A stretch of 64,000 nt of DNA from Solirubrobacteraceae bacterium. GTDB lineage: Bacteria; Actinomycetota; Thermoleophilia; Solirubrobacterales; Solirubrobacteraceae. The position numbers were made by a program, and so were the translations under genes. Below the pieces are notes generated by a model. The model did no database searches, had not been told where the DNA came from, and was given only the letters and a program-made list of their open reading frames with translations. Below, piece after piece: positions 34,238-42,060 of this stretch. The stretch is taken from NCBI GenBank assembly GCA_025449845.1, contig JANWIP010000006.1, forward strand, positions 109,426 to 173,425. The letters are read 5' to 3'. How positions within the stretch are numbered: the stretch's first letter is position 1; each line of letters opens with the position of its first letter.

Positions 34238-34266
34238 ACTGTAGACCCCCAGGAAATAATTGTCAA
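34238..34266 (-). promoter_or_regulatory. Consensus promoter reading toward the TetR-secreted protein operon
   Basis: TTGACA (34266-34261) and TACAGT (34243-34238) are separated by exactly 17 bp on the minus strand. It is the best sigma-70-type promoter seen in the window. The message would carry a leader of about 315 nt before the regulator start. Confidence 0.65.
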
Positions 34267-34320
34267 GTCCCAAACGTCAAGCCGGGTTGGCGACGGGCCG
34301 CACAACCGGCTATCAGCGCG

Positions 34321-34731
34321 TCAAGGCCGCAGCAACTCGACGCGACAGCTCAGCCCTTGGACCTTGGGCCAGTCGCCGTCGGCGCAGAGCACGGTCTCGA
34401 CATCCTCGTGCAGATCGGCGCTGGCAAGGATCAGCGCATCGGGCATCCGCAGCGAGCGGCGACGGCCACGCAGGACTCCGGCGCGAGCCGCGACGGCGCG
34501 GTCCACCGGCAACAACTCGCGGACGAGGTCGGCGAAGAAGCCATCGACCACGTCCTGCTGATGTTGCCCGAGGGCGACTCCGGTCATGATCTCGGCGTAG
34601 CTAACGGCAGATGCCGCGAAGGAGCTCTTGGCGCCTGCCGCCTTCAGCGCCGTGACGGTGACTTCGTGCAGAGCGTCGTCTCTATCGAGAAAGCCGACGA
34701 TCGCCGTGGTGTCGAGCAGGATCAGCGCCAC
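34321..34731 (-). CDS. vapC: PIN-domain toxin, second locus
   Basis: The 136-residue protein begins MALILLDTTAIVGFLDRDDALHE and has the PIN acidic residues (Asp in LLDTTA, Glu in VSYAEIMTG, Asp in RMPDALILASA, Asp in CADGDW). It is an RNase toxin of the VapC type. It overlaps the end of its AbrB-type antitoxin by 10 bp. It is unrelated in detail to the VapC at 24968. Confidence 0.86.
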   Translation of the reverse strand: MALILLDTTAIVGFLDRDDALHEVTVTALKAAGAKSSFAASAVSYAEIMTGVALGQHQQDVVDGFFADLVRELLPVDRAVAARAGVLRGRRRSLRMPDALILASADLHEDVETVLCADGDWPKVQGLSCRVELLRP

Positions 34732-34997
34732 TCGTCACGCACGGCCTGCACCGCCTTGCCCAACTCGCCGCCCGTACTGAGCGCGCCCGCGTAGCGATCG
34801 ATGAGATCGTCGAAGCGCGTGAGCAGGATACGCCCCGAACCCTGCACCTGGACCTGGACCACATCCCCCTCGTGCAGCCCTGCCTCGCGGAAAGCGCCCA
34901 CAGGTATCGTCACCTGATGCTTGCTGGAGATGCGTGACCTGCCGGCGACTCGCCCTGCGCCCCGGGGTCCGTGCCTCTCCTTTACTTTTTTGGCCAT
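34722..34997 (-). CDS. AbrB/MazE-type antitoxin
   Basis: With ATG 34997 the protein has 91 residues. It has a basic N-terminus (MAKKVKERHGPRGAG), a swapped-hairpin AbrB domain (SRISSKHQVTIPVGAFREAGLHEGDVVQVQV) and a C-terminal tail that should bind the PIN toxin. A -10 (TATGCT) lies 6 nt before the ATG and there is no ribosome site, so the message is probably leaderless. Confidence 0.85.
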   Translation of the reverse strand: MAKKVKERHGPRGAGRVAGRSRISSKHQVTIPVGAFREAGLHEGDVVQVQVQGSGRILLTRFDDLIDRYAGALSTGGELGKAVQAVRDEWR

Positions 34998-35003
34998 AGG
35001 TAA

Positions 35004-35012
35004 AGCATAGCG
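35004..35012 (-). promoter_or_regulatory. -10 region of the AbrB-PIN operon
   Basis: GCTATGCT on the minus strand places TATGCT (35009-35004) 6 nt before the ATG at 34997, the spacing expected for a leaderless transcript. Confidence 0.45.
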
Positions 35013-35106
35013 CGAGCGGCCCACCCAGAGCGCGGCCTCCCACATCGATACAATTCCTAGTGCAGCGCACGGGATTCCAACCGCCACCGCAGACACAAGG
35101 AGCGAT

Positions 35107-36507
35107 ATGGCCACGACAGACCGCACAAGGATCACCAAGCCGAGCCCCATCGTCGAGGACGAGCAGGGTCAGTTGCGTGCCCGCCAGGGCATCTCCCGCG
35201 AGGTGATCAGCGAGCTGTCGAAGATCAAGGGCGAGCCGGCGTGGATGGCCGAGAAGCGCGTGAAGGCACTGGAGATCTTTGAACGTAAGCCGGTCCCGAC
35301 CTGGGGTCCGGACCTGAGCGGCCTGAACCTTGATGACCTCGTCCTCTACTCCCCCCCTACGGCGGGGCGCTTTGACAGCTGGGACGACGTGCCGGCGGAG
35401 ATGAAGCAGACCTATGAGGACCTCGGCATCCCCCAGGCCGAGCGCGAGCACCTCGCGGGCGTCGTGGGCGTCTGGCGCCAGGAGCCGGTGTATGAGGGTC
35501 TGAAGGAGGAGTACGCCAAGCAGGGCATCCTCTTCTGCTCCATGGATACCGCCGTTACCGAGTACCCCGAGCTAGTGCAGAAGTACTTCATGAACAAGTG
35601 CGTGCCGCCGCAGGACAACAAGTTCTCAGCGTTGCACGGCGCCGTGTGGTCGGGCGGGGCCTTTTGTTACATCCCTAAGGGCGTCAAGTGCGACCTGCCC
35701 CTGCAGAGCTACTTCCGCATGGAGGGCGCCGGCGAGGGCACCTTCGAGCACACCTTGATCGTGGCCGACGAGGGCTCCGAGGTCAACTACATCGAGGGCT
35801 GCACCGCGCAGACCTACAGCGTCAACTCGATGCACTCCGCCGTCGTTGAGATCTTCGTGCACGAGGGCGCCAAGGCGCGCTACACCACCGTGCAGAACTG
35901 GTCCAAGGACGTCTACAACCTCAACACTAAGCGCGCCGTCGTCGACGCCCACGGCACCGTCGAGTGGGTCGGCGGCTCGATGGGCGCCAAGTACGTGATG
36001 CTCTATCCCGGCTCCTTCCTCATGGGCGAGGGCGCGCGCGCCGATCACCTCAACGTCGGCGTCGCCGGCAAGGGCGTGCACAAGGACACCGGCGCCAAGG
36101 TCGTGCACCTGGCTCCCAACACCACCTCCAACATCCTCGCCAAGTCGATCAGCAAGGACGGCGGCATCATGGGTTACCGCGGCCTTGTGCGCATGGGCCA
36201 CAACAGCGCCGGCTCCAAGGCGCGCGTGCAGTGCGACGGCCTCATGATGGACGGCGAATCGCGCAGCGACACCTGGCCTGACATCCAGATCCAGAACCCC
36301 CACGTGACGGTCGCGCACGAGGCGACGGTGGGCCGGATCTCCGATGACCAGCTCTTCTACATGGGCTCGCGCGGCTTCACCGAGGACGAGGCCGCCGCGA
36401 TGATCGTCAACGGCTTCATCGAGCCTGTCACCAAGGAGCTGCCGATGGAGTATGCAGTCGAGCTCAACCGCCTCATCCAGCTGGAGATGGTCGGCAGCAT
36501 CGGGTAG
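35107..36507 (+). CDS. sufB: SufB, Fe-S assembly scaffold
   Basis: The 466-residue protein has typical SufB features: GISREVISELSKIKGEPAWM near the start, VKCDLPLQSYFRM, the conserved NYIEGCTAQTYSV with its cysteine, and a C-terminus MEYAVELNRLIQLEMVGSIG. It assembles clusters with SufC and SufD. The ATG follows AAGGAG by 5 nt. It lies 10.5 kb from sufR-C-D-S-U; in most actinobacteria sufB is in that operon next to sufD. A possible -10 (TACAAT, 35049-35054) stands alone upstream. Confidence 0.96.
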   Translation: MATTDRTRITKPSPIVEDEQGQLRARQGISREVISELSKIKGEPAWMAEKRVKALEIFERKPVPTWGPDLSGLNLDDLVLYSPPTAGRFDSWDDVPAEMKQTYEDLGIPQAEREHLAGVVGVWRQEPVYEGLKEEYAKQGILFCSMDTAVTEYPELVQKYFMNKCVPPQDNKFSALHGAVWSGGAFCYIPKGVKCDLPLQSYFRMEGAGEGTFEHTLIVADEGSEVNYIEGCTAQTYSVNSMHSAVVEIFVHEGAKARYTTVQNWSKDVYNLNTKRAVVDAHGTVEWVGGSMGAKYVMLYPGSFLMGEGARADHLNVGVAGKGVHKDTGAKVVHLAPNTTSNILAKSISKDGGIMGYRGLVRMGHNSAGSKARVQCDGLMMDGESRSDTWPDIQIQNPHVTVAHEATVGRISDDQLFYMGSRGFTEDEAAAMIVNGFIEPVTKELPMEYAVELNRLIQLEMVGSIG

Positions 36508-36517
36508 CACCGCGGTC

Positions 36518-37303
36518 TTGCGCGCCCCCATAGACACGATCGCTGCTCCGCCGTTCTTGACCCACCTGAAGTGGGTCAACGTCGCCACGCTACGTATGGA
36601 CAAGCAGCTCGGCAACCCGGTGCTCATTGAGTTCTGGGACATCTGCCGTGCGAACTCCATGCGCACTCTCCCCTACATACAAGAGTGGTATCAGCGCTAC
36701 GCGACCCACCCCCCCTCCCCCTCCTCCGTGGATGCGCGGGCCGAGATGCCCATGCTGCGCGTAGTGGGTATCCACTCCCCTGGCTTTGCTGCGGCGCGCG
36801 AGCGCGAGGAGGTGCGCGCCGCGGTGGCGCGGCTGGGCATCGAGTACCCCGTGCTGGTGGACCCTGAGCTTGAGATGTGGAATGTCTACGAGAACCGGGG
36901 CTGGCCTGCCCGCTACCTGTTCGACCAGCAGGGCATGCTGACTCACTACCACTACGGCGAGGGCGCCTACGGCGAGACCGAGCTGGCGATCCAGGAGCTG
37001 CTGGGTATCGAGCGCGAGCTTATGCCGCCGGTTCGCCCCGAGGACGTGGAAGGAGCGGCGCTGGCTCCGCCGAGCGAAGCGCGCGAGGGTGCCTACAGCG
37101 GCCCGTATGAGGCCGGCGGGGTGTGGGCTGTCCTAGACGGAGAAGGCGTGGTGCGTGTGAACGGTGCTAGTGAGCTGACCGTGAACCACCCTGGCGCATA
37201 CCCGCTGATCGAGCATGAACGCCACAGCGCGGGCGTACTGGAGCTCCAGATCGGCGACGGGGTGCGCTGCCTGGCGACGTGCTTTACGCCGGGCTTGGCG
37301 TAG
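36518..37303 (+). CDS. Thioredoxin-like protein with a single active-site cysteine (TlpA/DipZ-type)
   Basis: With TTG 36518 the protein has 261 residues; the true start is uncertain as no ATG or ribosome site is present. The thioredoxin-fold part matches cytosolic DipZ/TlpA-like proteins (VLIEFWDICRANSMRTLPYIQEWYQRY, VVGIHSPGF, YPVLVDPELEMWNVYENRGWPARYLFDQQG). The CxxC is reduced to CRAN, so it has one redox cysteine at most. A C-terminal ~70-residue beta-rich domain follows. It starts 10 bp after sufB. No signal peptide is seen. Role unknown; a link to Fe-S assembly is suggested only by position. Confidence 0.65.
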   Translation: MRAPIDTIAAPPFLTHLKWVNVATLRMDKQLGNPVLIEFWDICRANSMRTLPYIQEWYQRYATHPPSPSSVDARAEMPMLRVVGIHSPGFAAAREREEVRAAVARLGIEYPVLVDPELEMWNVYENRGWPARYLFDQQGMLTHYHYGEGAYGETELAIQELLGIERELMPPVRPEDVEGAALAPPSEAREGAYSGPYEAGGVWAVLDGEGVVRVNGASELTVNHPGAYPLIEHERHSAGVLELQIGDGVRCLATCFTPGLA

Positions 37304-38429
37304 CCGCCGGCGGCGCCAGTTCCGCGTGCGAGCGCTCGGATAGCAGCCGCTGGAGCACCGGCGGCCCGTCGTCCTCGACCAGAATGGAGCCCCCGGGCCA
37401 GTAGGGGCTCTCGCCCGGCTGACCATCGAGAAAGTAGGAGTCATAGGTCCAGCAGCCGCAGTTGTGCAACTGGGCACCCCCGGGCGCGCGCCACTCCGAG
37501 CGGTCGTCGGGAGGCAGCGGACCCGTGCGGTGGGTGTGCCCGAAGATCACATGCGAGTCCGGCCCGTCGACACCAAGGCGCGTCACGACTTCGCCCATCG
37601 CGCCTAGGGCTGCGCGGCGCAGCGCGGGACCGCTGATGTCGGCCTGCAGCGGGCCAATGCCGGCGCGATTGAGCGCCGCGATCACAAGTGGGAAGCCGCT
37701 GGCGAGAGCGCGGTTGCGCAACATCGTGCGACGACGGCTGGGGCGGTAGTCGCGATCCCCGCCGAGCGTGCGCCAGGCGCGCACCGTCCCCTGCCCGTTC
37801 AGCGCGCCTCCCGTACGCGACTGCTGGGCCATCGCGTCAATCCAAGCGTAGATCGGGCTGGAGACAGCCTCATAGTCATCCGGGGTGGCAAGCGCCGTGA
37901 CCGGGCGACGCTGAAGACGCCCGATAGCGCCGATGCCAAGCCGCTCCATCGTGGGGATCCTCATGTGGCAGTCGAGGTAGTGCCCATGGGTGGCGTAGAC
38001 GTCCTCGCGTATCCACAGTCCGGGATAGGCCGCCGAGACACGAGCGGGCGCGGCCCACTCGGCGAGCTTCGCCAGCATCGGCGAGGCTTCGGCGGCGCTG
38101 AAGCGCTGCTCGACCTCCAGCGGTGCGGGCAGCGAGAACTCGCCGCGGCGCGCGAGCCAAGGCTCGACCAGCGCGTGATCGTGATTGCCCCCGAGAACGA
38201 TGATGTCGCGCCCCGCGAAGGTGTGGCCCAAGGCTTCGAAGAACGGCTGCGCGGCAGCCAGGGCGCCGCGACGAGGACCATGGCGCAGCTCGAGCAGATC
38301 GCCGAGCAGCACCAGGCGATCGACTTCCTCCAGCGCGTCGAGCAGGGCGCGGCGTGGCCCCAGGTGGCGCAGAACGTCCACGCGCGTATGGCTACCGAGG
38401 TGCAGGTCAGAGACGATGAGCGTACGCAT
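37284..38429 (-). CDS. Calcineurin-like metallophosphoesterase
   Basis: The 381-residue protein has all phosphoesterase motifs: SDLHLG, LLGDLLELRHG, LGGNHDHAL, a His in ATHGHYLD and FGHTHRTGP. The C-terminal part (HNCGCWTYDSYFLDGQPGESPYWPGG) is a conserved tail of this subgroup. The two-metal site hydrolyses phosphoesters; the substrate is unknown (UDP-2,3-diacylglucosamine hydrolase-like enzymes and cyclic nucleotide esterases share the motifs). Its 3' end overlaps the thioredoxin-like gene by 20 bp (convergent). Confidence 0.85.
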   Translation of the reverse strand: MRTLIVSDLHLGSHTRVDVLRHLGPRRALLDALEEVDRLVLLGDLLELRHGPRRGALAAAQPFFEALGHTFAGRDIIVLGGNHDHALVEPWLARRGEFSLPAPLEVEQRFSAAEASPMLAKLAEWAAPARVSAAYPGLWIREDVYATHGHYLDCHMRIPTMERLGIGAIGRLQRRPVTALATPDDYEAVSSPIYAWIDAMAQQSRTGGALNGQGTVRAWRTLGGDRDYRPSRRRTMLRNRALASGFPLVIAALNRAGIGPLQADISGPALRRAALGAMGEVVTRLGVDGPDSHVIFGHTHRTGPLPPDDRSEWRAPGGAQLHNCGCWTYDSYFLDGQPGESPYWPGGSILVEDDGPPVLQRLLSERSHAELAPPAATPSPA

Positions 38430-38523
38430 GATGATGGGAATCGGCACACAGGCGGAGGCGCTTGACAAGCCGCCCGCACGTGGCGAGGCCAGCCTGAACG
38501 GAAGGCCGCGCTCCTCGCGCTGC

Positions 38524-39522
38524 CTAGGAGCTCCCTGCGGGAACGGCCTCGCGGATCTCCTTGGGCAGCATGAAGCGCACGTCCTCGCGCACCGTACGCA
38601 GCGTCGAGACCTCGCTCACGCCGCGTGCGCGGAAGAACCCCACGAGATCCTCCACCAGCGACTCGGGTGCGCTGGCGCCGGAGGAGATACCGACCACGCG
38701 CTTGCCGGTGAGCCACTCCTCGCGTACCTCGTCCCTGTTGTCGATCAGATAGGACTCCGCGCCGAAATCGCGGGCGACCTCGACCAGGCGCACCGAGTTG
38801 GAGGAGTTGCGGCTGCCGATCACGAGCAACAGTTCGCACTTGCTTGCCAGCTCTTTGACGGCCGCCTGGCGGTTGGTCGTGGCGTAACAGATGTCATCGG
38901 TACGCGGGCCGACGATGCTGGGGAAGCGCTCCTTCAGGCGCGCCAGGATCGCGCTCGTTTCTTCCACCGACAGGGTGGTCTGCGTGACATAGGCGAGGCG
39001 CTCGGGGTCCTCCACGACCAGCTCCTCGACGTCCTGCTCGGTCTGCACCAGCACGATGCGCTCGGGCGCCTCGCCCATCGTGCCTTCGACCTCCTCGTGA
39101 CCCTCATGGCCGATCAGCACGATCGTGTAGCCGTCGCGCGCGAAGTTCAAGGCCTCGCGGTGCACCTTCGTGACGAGCGGGCACGTGGCGTCGATCGTGC
39201 GCAGCTTCAATGTCTCGGCGTTGGCTCGTACCGAAGGCGCGATCCCGTGCGCCGAGAAGACCGTGATCGCGCCCTGAGGGATGTCGGTCTCCTCCTCCAC
39301 GAAGATCGCCCCCTGCGCACGCAGCTGCGCCACGACGGTTTTGTTGTGCACGATCTCCTTGCGCACATACACCGGCGGACCGTGGATCTCAAGCGCCTTT
39401 TCTACCGCCTGCACCGCGCGGTGCACGCCCGCGCAGTAGCCGCGGGGTGCAGCCAGTAGCAGCCGCTCAACTGTGTTTTCAACGATCTGGGACGCGGCCG
39501 CCGGTTCACTCACCATCCACAT
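38524..39522 (-). CDS. ispH: IspH, 4-hydroxy-3-methylbut-2-enyl diphosphate reductase
   Basis: 333 residues from ATG 39522 (39516 is an alternative). The three cysteines of the 4Fe-4S cluster are in RGYCAGVHRAV, DATCPLVTKVH and DDICYATTNRQ; the catalytic Glu/His segments (HEGHEEVEGTMGE, SAHGIAPSV) are present. IspH makes IPP and DMAPP in the last step of the MEP isoprenoid pathway. It diverges from the WS/DGAT gene with only 17 bp between start codons. Confidence 0.95.
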   Translation of the reverse strand: MWMVSEPAAASQIVENTVERLLLAAPRGYCAGVHRAVQAVEKALEIHGPPVYVRKEIVHNKTVVAQLRAQGAIFVEEETDIPQGAITVFSAHGIAPSVRANAETLKLRTIDATCPLVTKVHREALNFARDGYTIVLIGHEGHEEVEGTMGEAPERIVLVQTEQDVEELVVEDPERLAYVTQTTLSVEETSAILARLKERFPSIVGPRTDDICYATTNRQAAVKELASKCELLLVIGSRNSSNSVRLVEVARDFGAESYLIDNRDEVREEWLTGKRVVGISSGASAPESLVEDLVGFFRARGVSEVSTLRTVREDVRFMLPKEIREAVPAGSS

Positions 39523-39539
39523 TGTAGGCTCTATCTTCG

Positions 39540-41051
39540 ATGCCCCCGCGCCACCTCGACCGCCTGACAGCCGTGGACGCATCCTTCCTGCACCAGGAGG
39601 GGGCGCACTCGCACATGCACGTGGGCGGACTGACGATCCTGGAAGGCCCGCCGCCATCGATCGAGGAGTTCCTCGAGCAGATCCGCTGGCGGCTGCACCT
39701 GGTGCCCCGCTACCGCCACAAGCTGGCGCACACAGCCCTCGACAGCGGTCGTCCCGTGTGGGTGGATGACCCGAGCTTCAGCCTTGAGTACCACGTGCGT
39801 CACACCGCGCTACCCGCCCCCGGCGGCTGGGAGCAGCTGCAAAGCCTCACAGCGCGCATCTTCTCCCAGCGCCTGGACCGTTCCAAGCCCCTGTGGGAGA
39901 TGTGGCTGATCGAGGGCCTTGATAACGACCGCTTCGCGCTGATCTCAAAGACCCATCACTCGCTGATCGATGGCATCGCCGGCATCGATCTGGCGACGGT
40001 GCTGTTCGACATCGCCCCCGACCCGCCGCCGGTGCGCCACAACGGGCGCCCGTGGCAACCCCACCGCGAGCCGCACACGGTCGAGCTGCTGGCAGCTGGA
40101 CTGCGCGGAGCGGCCAAGGCCGGGCTTGAGCTGGTGAGCAACACCGTGGATGCCCTCACGCATCCCGATCGGGCCTTGGCGAATGCACGCGAGGCCGCCG
40201 AGGGCGTGGGCGAGATCGTTTGGGCGGGCCTGAACCCCGCGCCGCCGAGCCCGCTGAACGTTGATATCGGCCCGCACCGGCGCTTCGTGGGTGTGGGCAG
40301 CTCGTTTGAGGACTTTAGGCTGGTGAAGAATACCTTCGGGTGCACGGTGAACGACGTGGTGCTGGCGGTGGTGACCGGCGCCCTGCGCGGCTTCCTGATC
40401 GAGCGTGGGGTGCGCACCGATGGTCTGGAGTTGCGCGCGCTCGTGCCGGTGTCGGTGCGCGCCAAGGACGAGCACCACGAGCTGGGCAACCGCATCGTCG
40501 TGATGCGCGGGCCGCTGCCCGTCTACATCTCAGACCCCCTGGCGCGGCTGCGCTTCGTCAAGCAGGCCATGGATGGTCTGAAGGAGTCAAAGCAGGCGCT
40601 CGGCGCGGAGGTGATCGCGGGCGCGCAGAACTTCGCGCCGCCGACGATCCTCGCGCAGGCCTCGCGGCTGAACTTCTCAACGCGCCTCTTCAACCTGATC
40701 GTCACCAACGTGCCCGGCCCGCAGTTCCCGCTGTACGTGCTCGGACGCAAGATGCTTGAGGCCTATCCCGTCGCCTTCCTGCCCGAGCACCACGCGTTGG
40801 CGGTGGCGATCATGTCCTACAACGGCCAGATGAACTTCGGCCTGCTCGGCGACTTCGATGCCCTGCACGACATCGAGCATTTCGGTGCGAGTATCGCCCA
40901 CGAGCTGGCCGTGCTTGTGTCTTTGGCAAGAGGTGAGACATCGCCCGCGCCGCCAAAACCGCCGCGCCCGCGTCGAGTATCCCCCAGCCCAAATCGGGGT
41001 TCCAGCCGCGCCCCGGCGGGCGCCGGGCCGTCGACTCCAGCAGCCGGATGA
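39540..41051 (+). CDS. WS/DGAT-type acyltransferase (wax ester / triacylglycerol synthesis)
   Basis: 503 residues. The catalytic HHxxxDG motif is THHSLIDGIAG near residue 139; other family segments are MPPRHLDRLTAVDASFLHQE, PLWEMWLIEGL and the late LNFSTRLFNLIVTNVPGP. These enzymes esterify fatty alcohols or diacylglycerol with acyl-CoA, storing lipid as in mycobacteria. The conserved protein ends near residue 464; the remaining ~40 residues are Pro/Arg-rich read-through into the convergent subtilase gene, which overlaps by 242 bp. Confidence 0.9.
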   Translation: MPPRHLDRLTAVDASFLHQEGAHSHMHVGGLTILEGPPPSIEEFLEQIRWRLHLVPRYRHKLAHTALDSGRPVWVDDPSFSLEYHVRHTALPAPGGWEQLQSLTARIFSQRLDRSKPLWEMWLIEGLDNDRFALISKTHHSLIDGIAGIDLATVLFDIAPDPPPVRHNGRPWQPHREPHTVELLAAGLRGAAKAGLELVSNTVDALTHPDRALANAREAAEGVGEIVWAGLNPAPPSPLNVDIGPHRRFVGVGSSFEDFRLVKNTFGCTVNDVVLAVVTGALRGFLIERGVRTDGLELRALVPVSVRAKDEHHELGNRIVVMRGPLPVYISDPLARLRFVKQAMDGLKESKQALGAEVIAGAQNFAPPTILAQASRLNFSTRLFNLIVTNVPGPQFPLYVLGRKMLEAYPVAFLPEHHALAVAIMSYNGQMNFGLLGDFDALHDIEHFGASIAHELAVLVSLARGETSPAPPKPPRPRRVSPSPNRGSSRAPAGAGPSTPAAG

Positions 41052-42060
41052 CCTGAGCGGCGCTCAGATTGGGGGCCAGTTGGCGGATCATGGCTGCCAC
41101 GCCTGCCACCTGCGGTGCAGCCATCGATGTGCCTTCCAGATAGGAATAGATGTCTTCGCCGGCAAGCGATGTGCGGCAGTAGGCGCAGGCGGGTAGCGAA
41201 GAGGAGATGCCGCTCTCGATCGAAGTGCGGTTGGCCGGGAAGGTGCTGAAGATGCCGGGGGCACCTTCGCCACTCACGCCGGGGCCACGGAAGGAGCCGT
41301 AGGCGGCTATCGAAATCTCGCTGCCGTAGCCTGCCGTCAGCGAGCGTCGCCCGGCGAAGTCGGCAGAGGTGACGGTTAGGCCCAGTCCCGAGCCCAGCCT
41401 AGGGCCGCTGCCGGCCGGCTGCAGGACATTCGCGGGATAGCCTTGCCGTCTCACCGCTTCATCCGCGGCCGCAGCCACCATGACCACGTTGTGGCGATAG
41501 GCATAGCGGATCGCCTCCCGCAGTGTTTTGGGCGCCCGCGCGGAGCCTTCGGTGCCAAAGCTCATGTTGATCGCCTGGGCGCCATGGCGGGTGGCATCGA
41601 CGATCGCCCTGGCCTCGCTTTCGTCGCTCAGGTCGCTCTTCTCGATCAGCAGACGGCAGTCATAGCCGGCCCCCGCCAGGCCGATGCCGTTGTCGCTCGC
41701 CGCGCACGCAAGGCCGGCGACGCTCGTGCCGTGTCCGGAACGGTCGACCAGCGCCGAGCCTTCGTGGGGTTCAGCGTCGAAGTCGTGGGCGTAGACGATC
41801 TTTCCGGCCAGATCCGGGTGCGACGCGTCCACCCCGGAGTCGATCACCGCCACCAGGGCGCCGTCTCCGTGTGTGATCGCCCATGCCTGGGGCAGAGCCT
41901 CGCGCTCAGCCCACCACTCAAGCGGCGTGCCCGCCGGAGTGCCCGGCGCAGTCTCGAAGGTGCTCAGCGCAGGATCGTTCGGCAGCGCCGCCGCGGCCGG
42001 CACCGCGGCCAGCGACTCCCCACAGCAGCCCAGCAGAAGCAGGAGCGCCGACGCGATCAG
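40810..42060 (-). CDS. Subtilisin-like serine protease, probable lipoprotein (S8)
   Basis: The triad is visible: Asp in VAVIDSGVDASHPDL, His in RSGHGTSVAGLACA, Ser in EGTSMAAPQVAG. The usual start call is GTG 42003, but the frame continues upstream into a lipoprotein signal (LIASALLLLLGCCGES) and the first possible start there is CTG 42060, overlapping the TGA of the DUF59 gene; that gives 416 residues. The C-terminal ~60 residues after GWGILDAGAAVLAARA are Arg-rich and overlap the WS/DGAT gene antisense. It should be an extracytoplasmic, membrane-anchored protease; substrate unknown. Confidence 0.82.
   Translation of the reverse strand: MIASALLLLLGCCGESLAAVPAAAALPNDPALSTFETAPGTPAGTPLEWWAEREALPQAWAITHGDGALVAVIDSGVDASHPDLAGKIVYAHDFDAEPHEGSALVDRSGHGTSVAGLACAASDNGIGLAGAGYDCRLLIEKSDLSDESEARAIVDATRHGAQAINMSFGTEGSARAPKTLREAIRYAYRHNVVMVAAAADEAVRRQGYPANVLQPAGSGPRLGSGLGLTVTSADFAGRRSLTAGYGSEISIAAYGSFRGPGVSGEGAPGIFSTFPANRTSIESGISSSLPACAYCRTSLAGEDIYSYLEGTSMAAPQVAGVAAMIRQLAPNLSAAQVIRLLESTARRPPGRGWNPDLGWGILDAGAAVLAARAMSHLLPKTQARPARGRYSHRNARCRAGHRSRRAGRSSSGRCRT

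Larger units (their letters stand above)
33917..34320. other. 404-bp region with leader of the TetR-secreted operon
   Basis: It contains a consensus promoter, a long hairpin and a GA/CT tract (each listed separately) and is AT-richer than its surroundings. A weak minus-strand frame (34214-33963, GTG start, hydrophobic N-terminus) runs through the CT tract; its last residues are an artefact of that tract and I do not support it as a gene. Confidence 0.5.
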
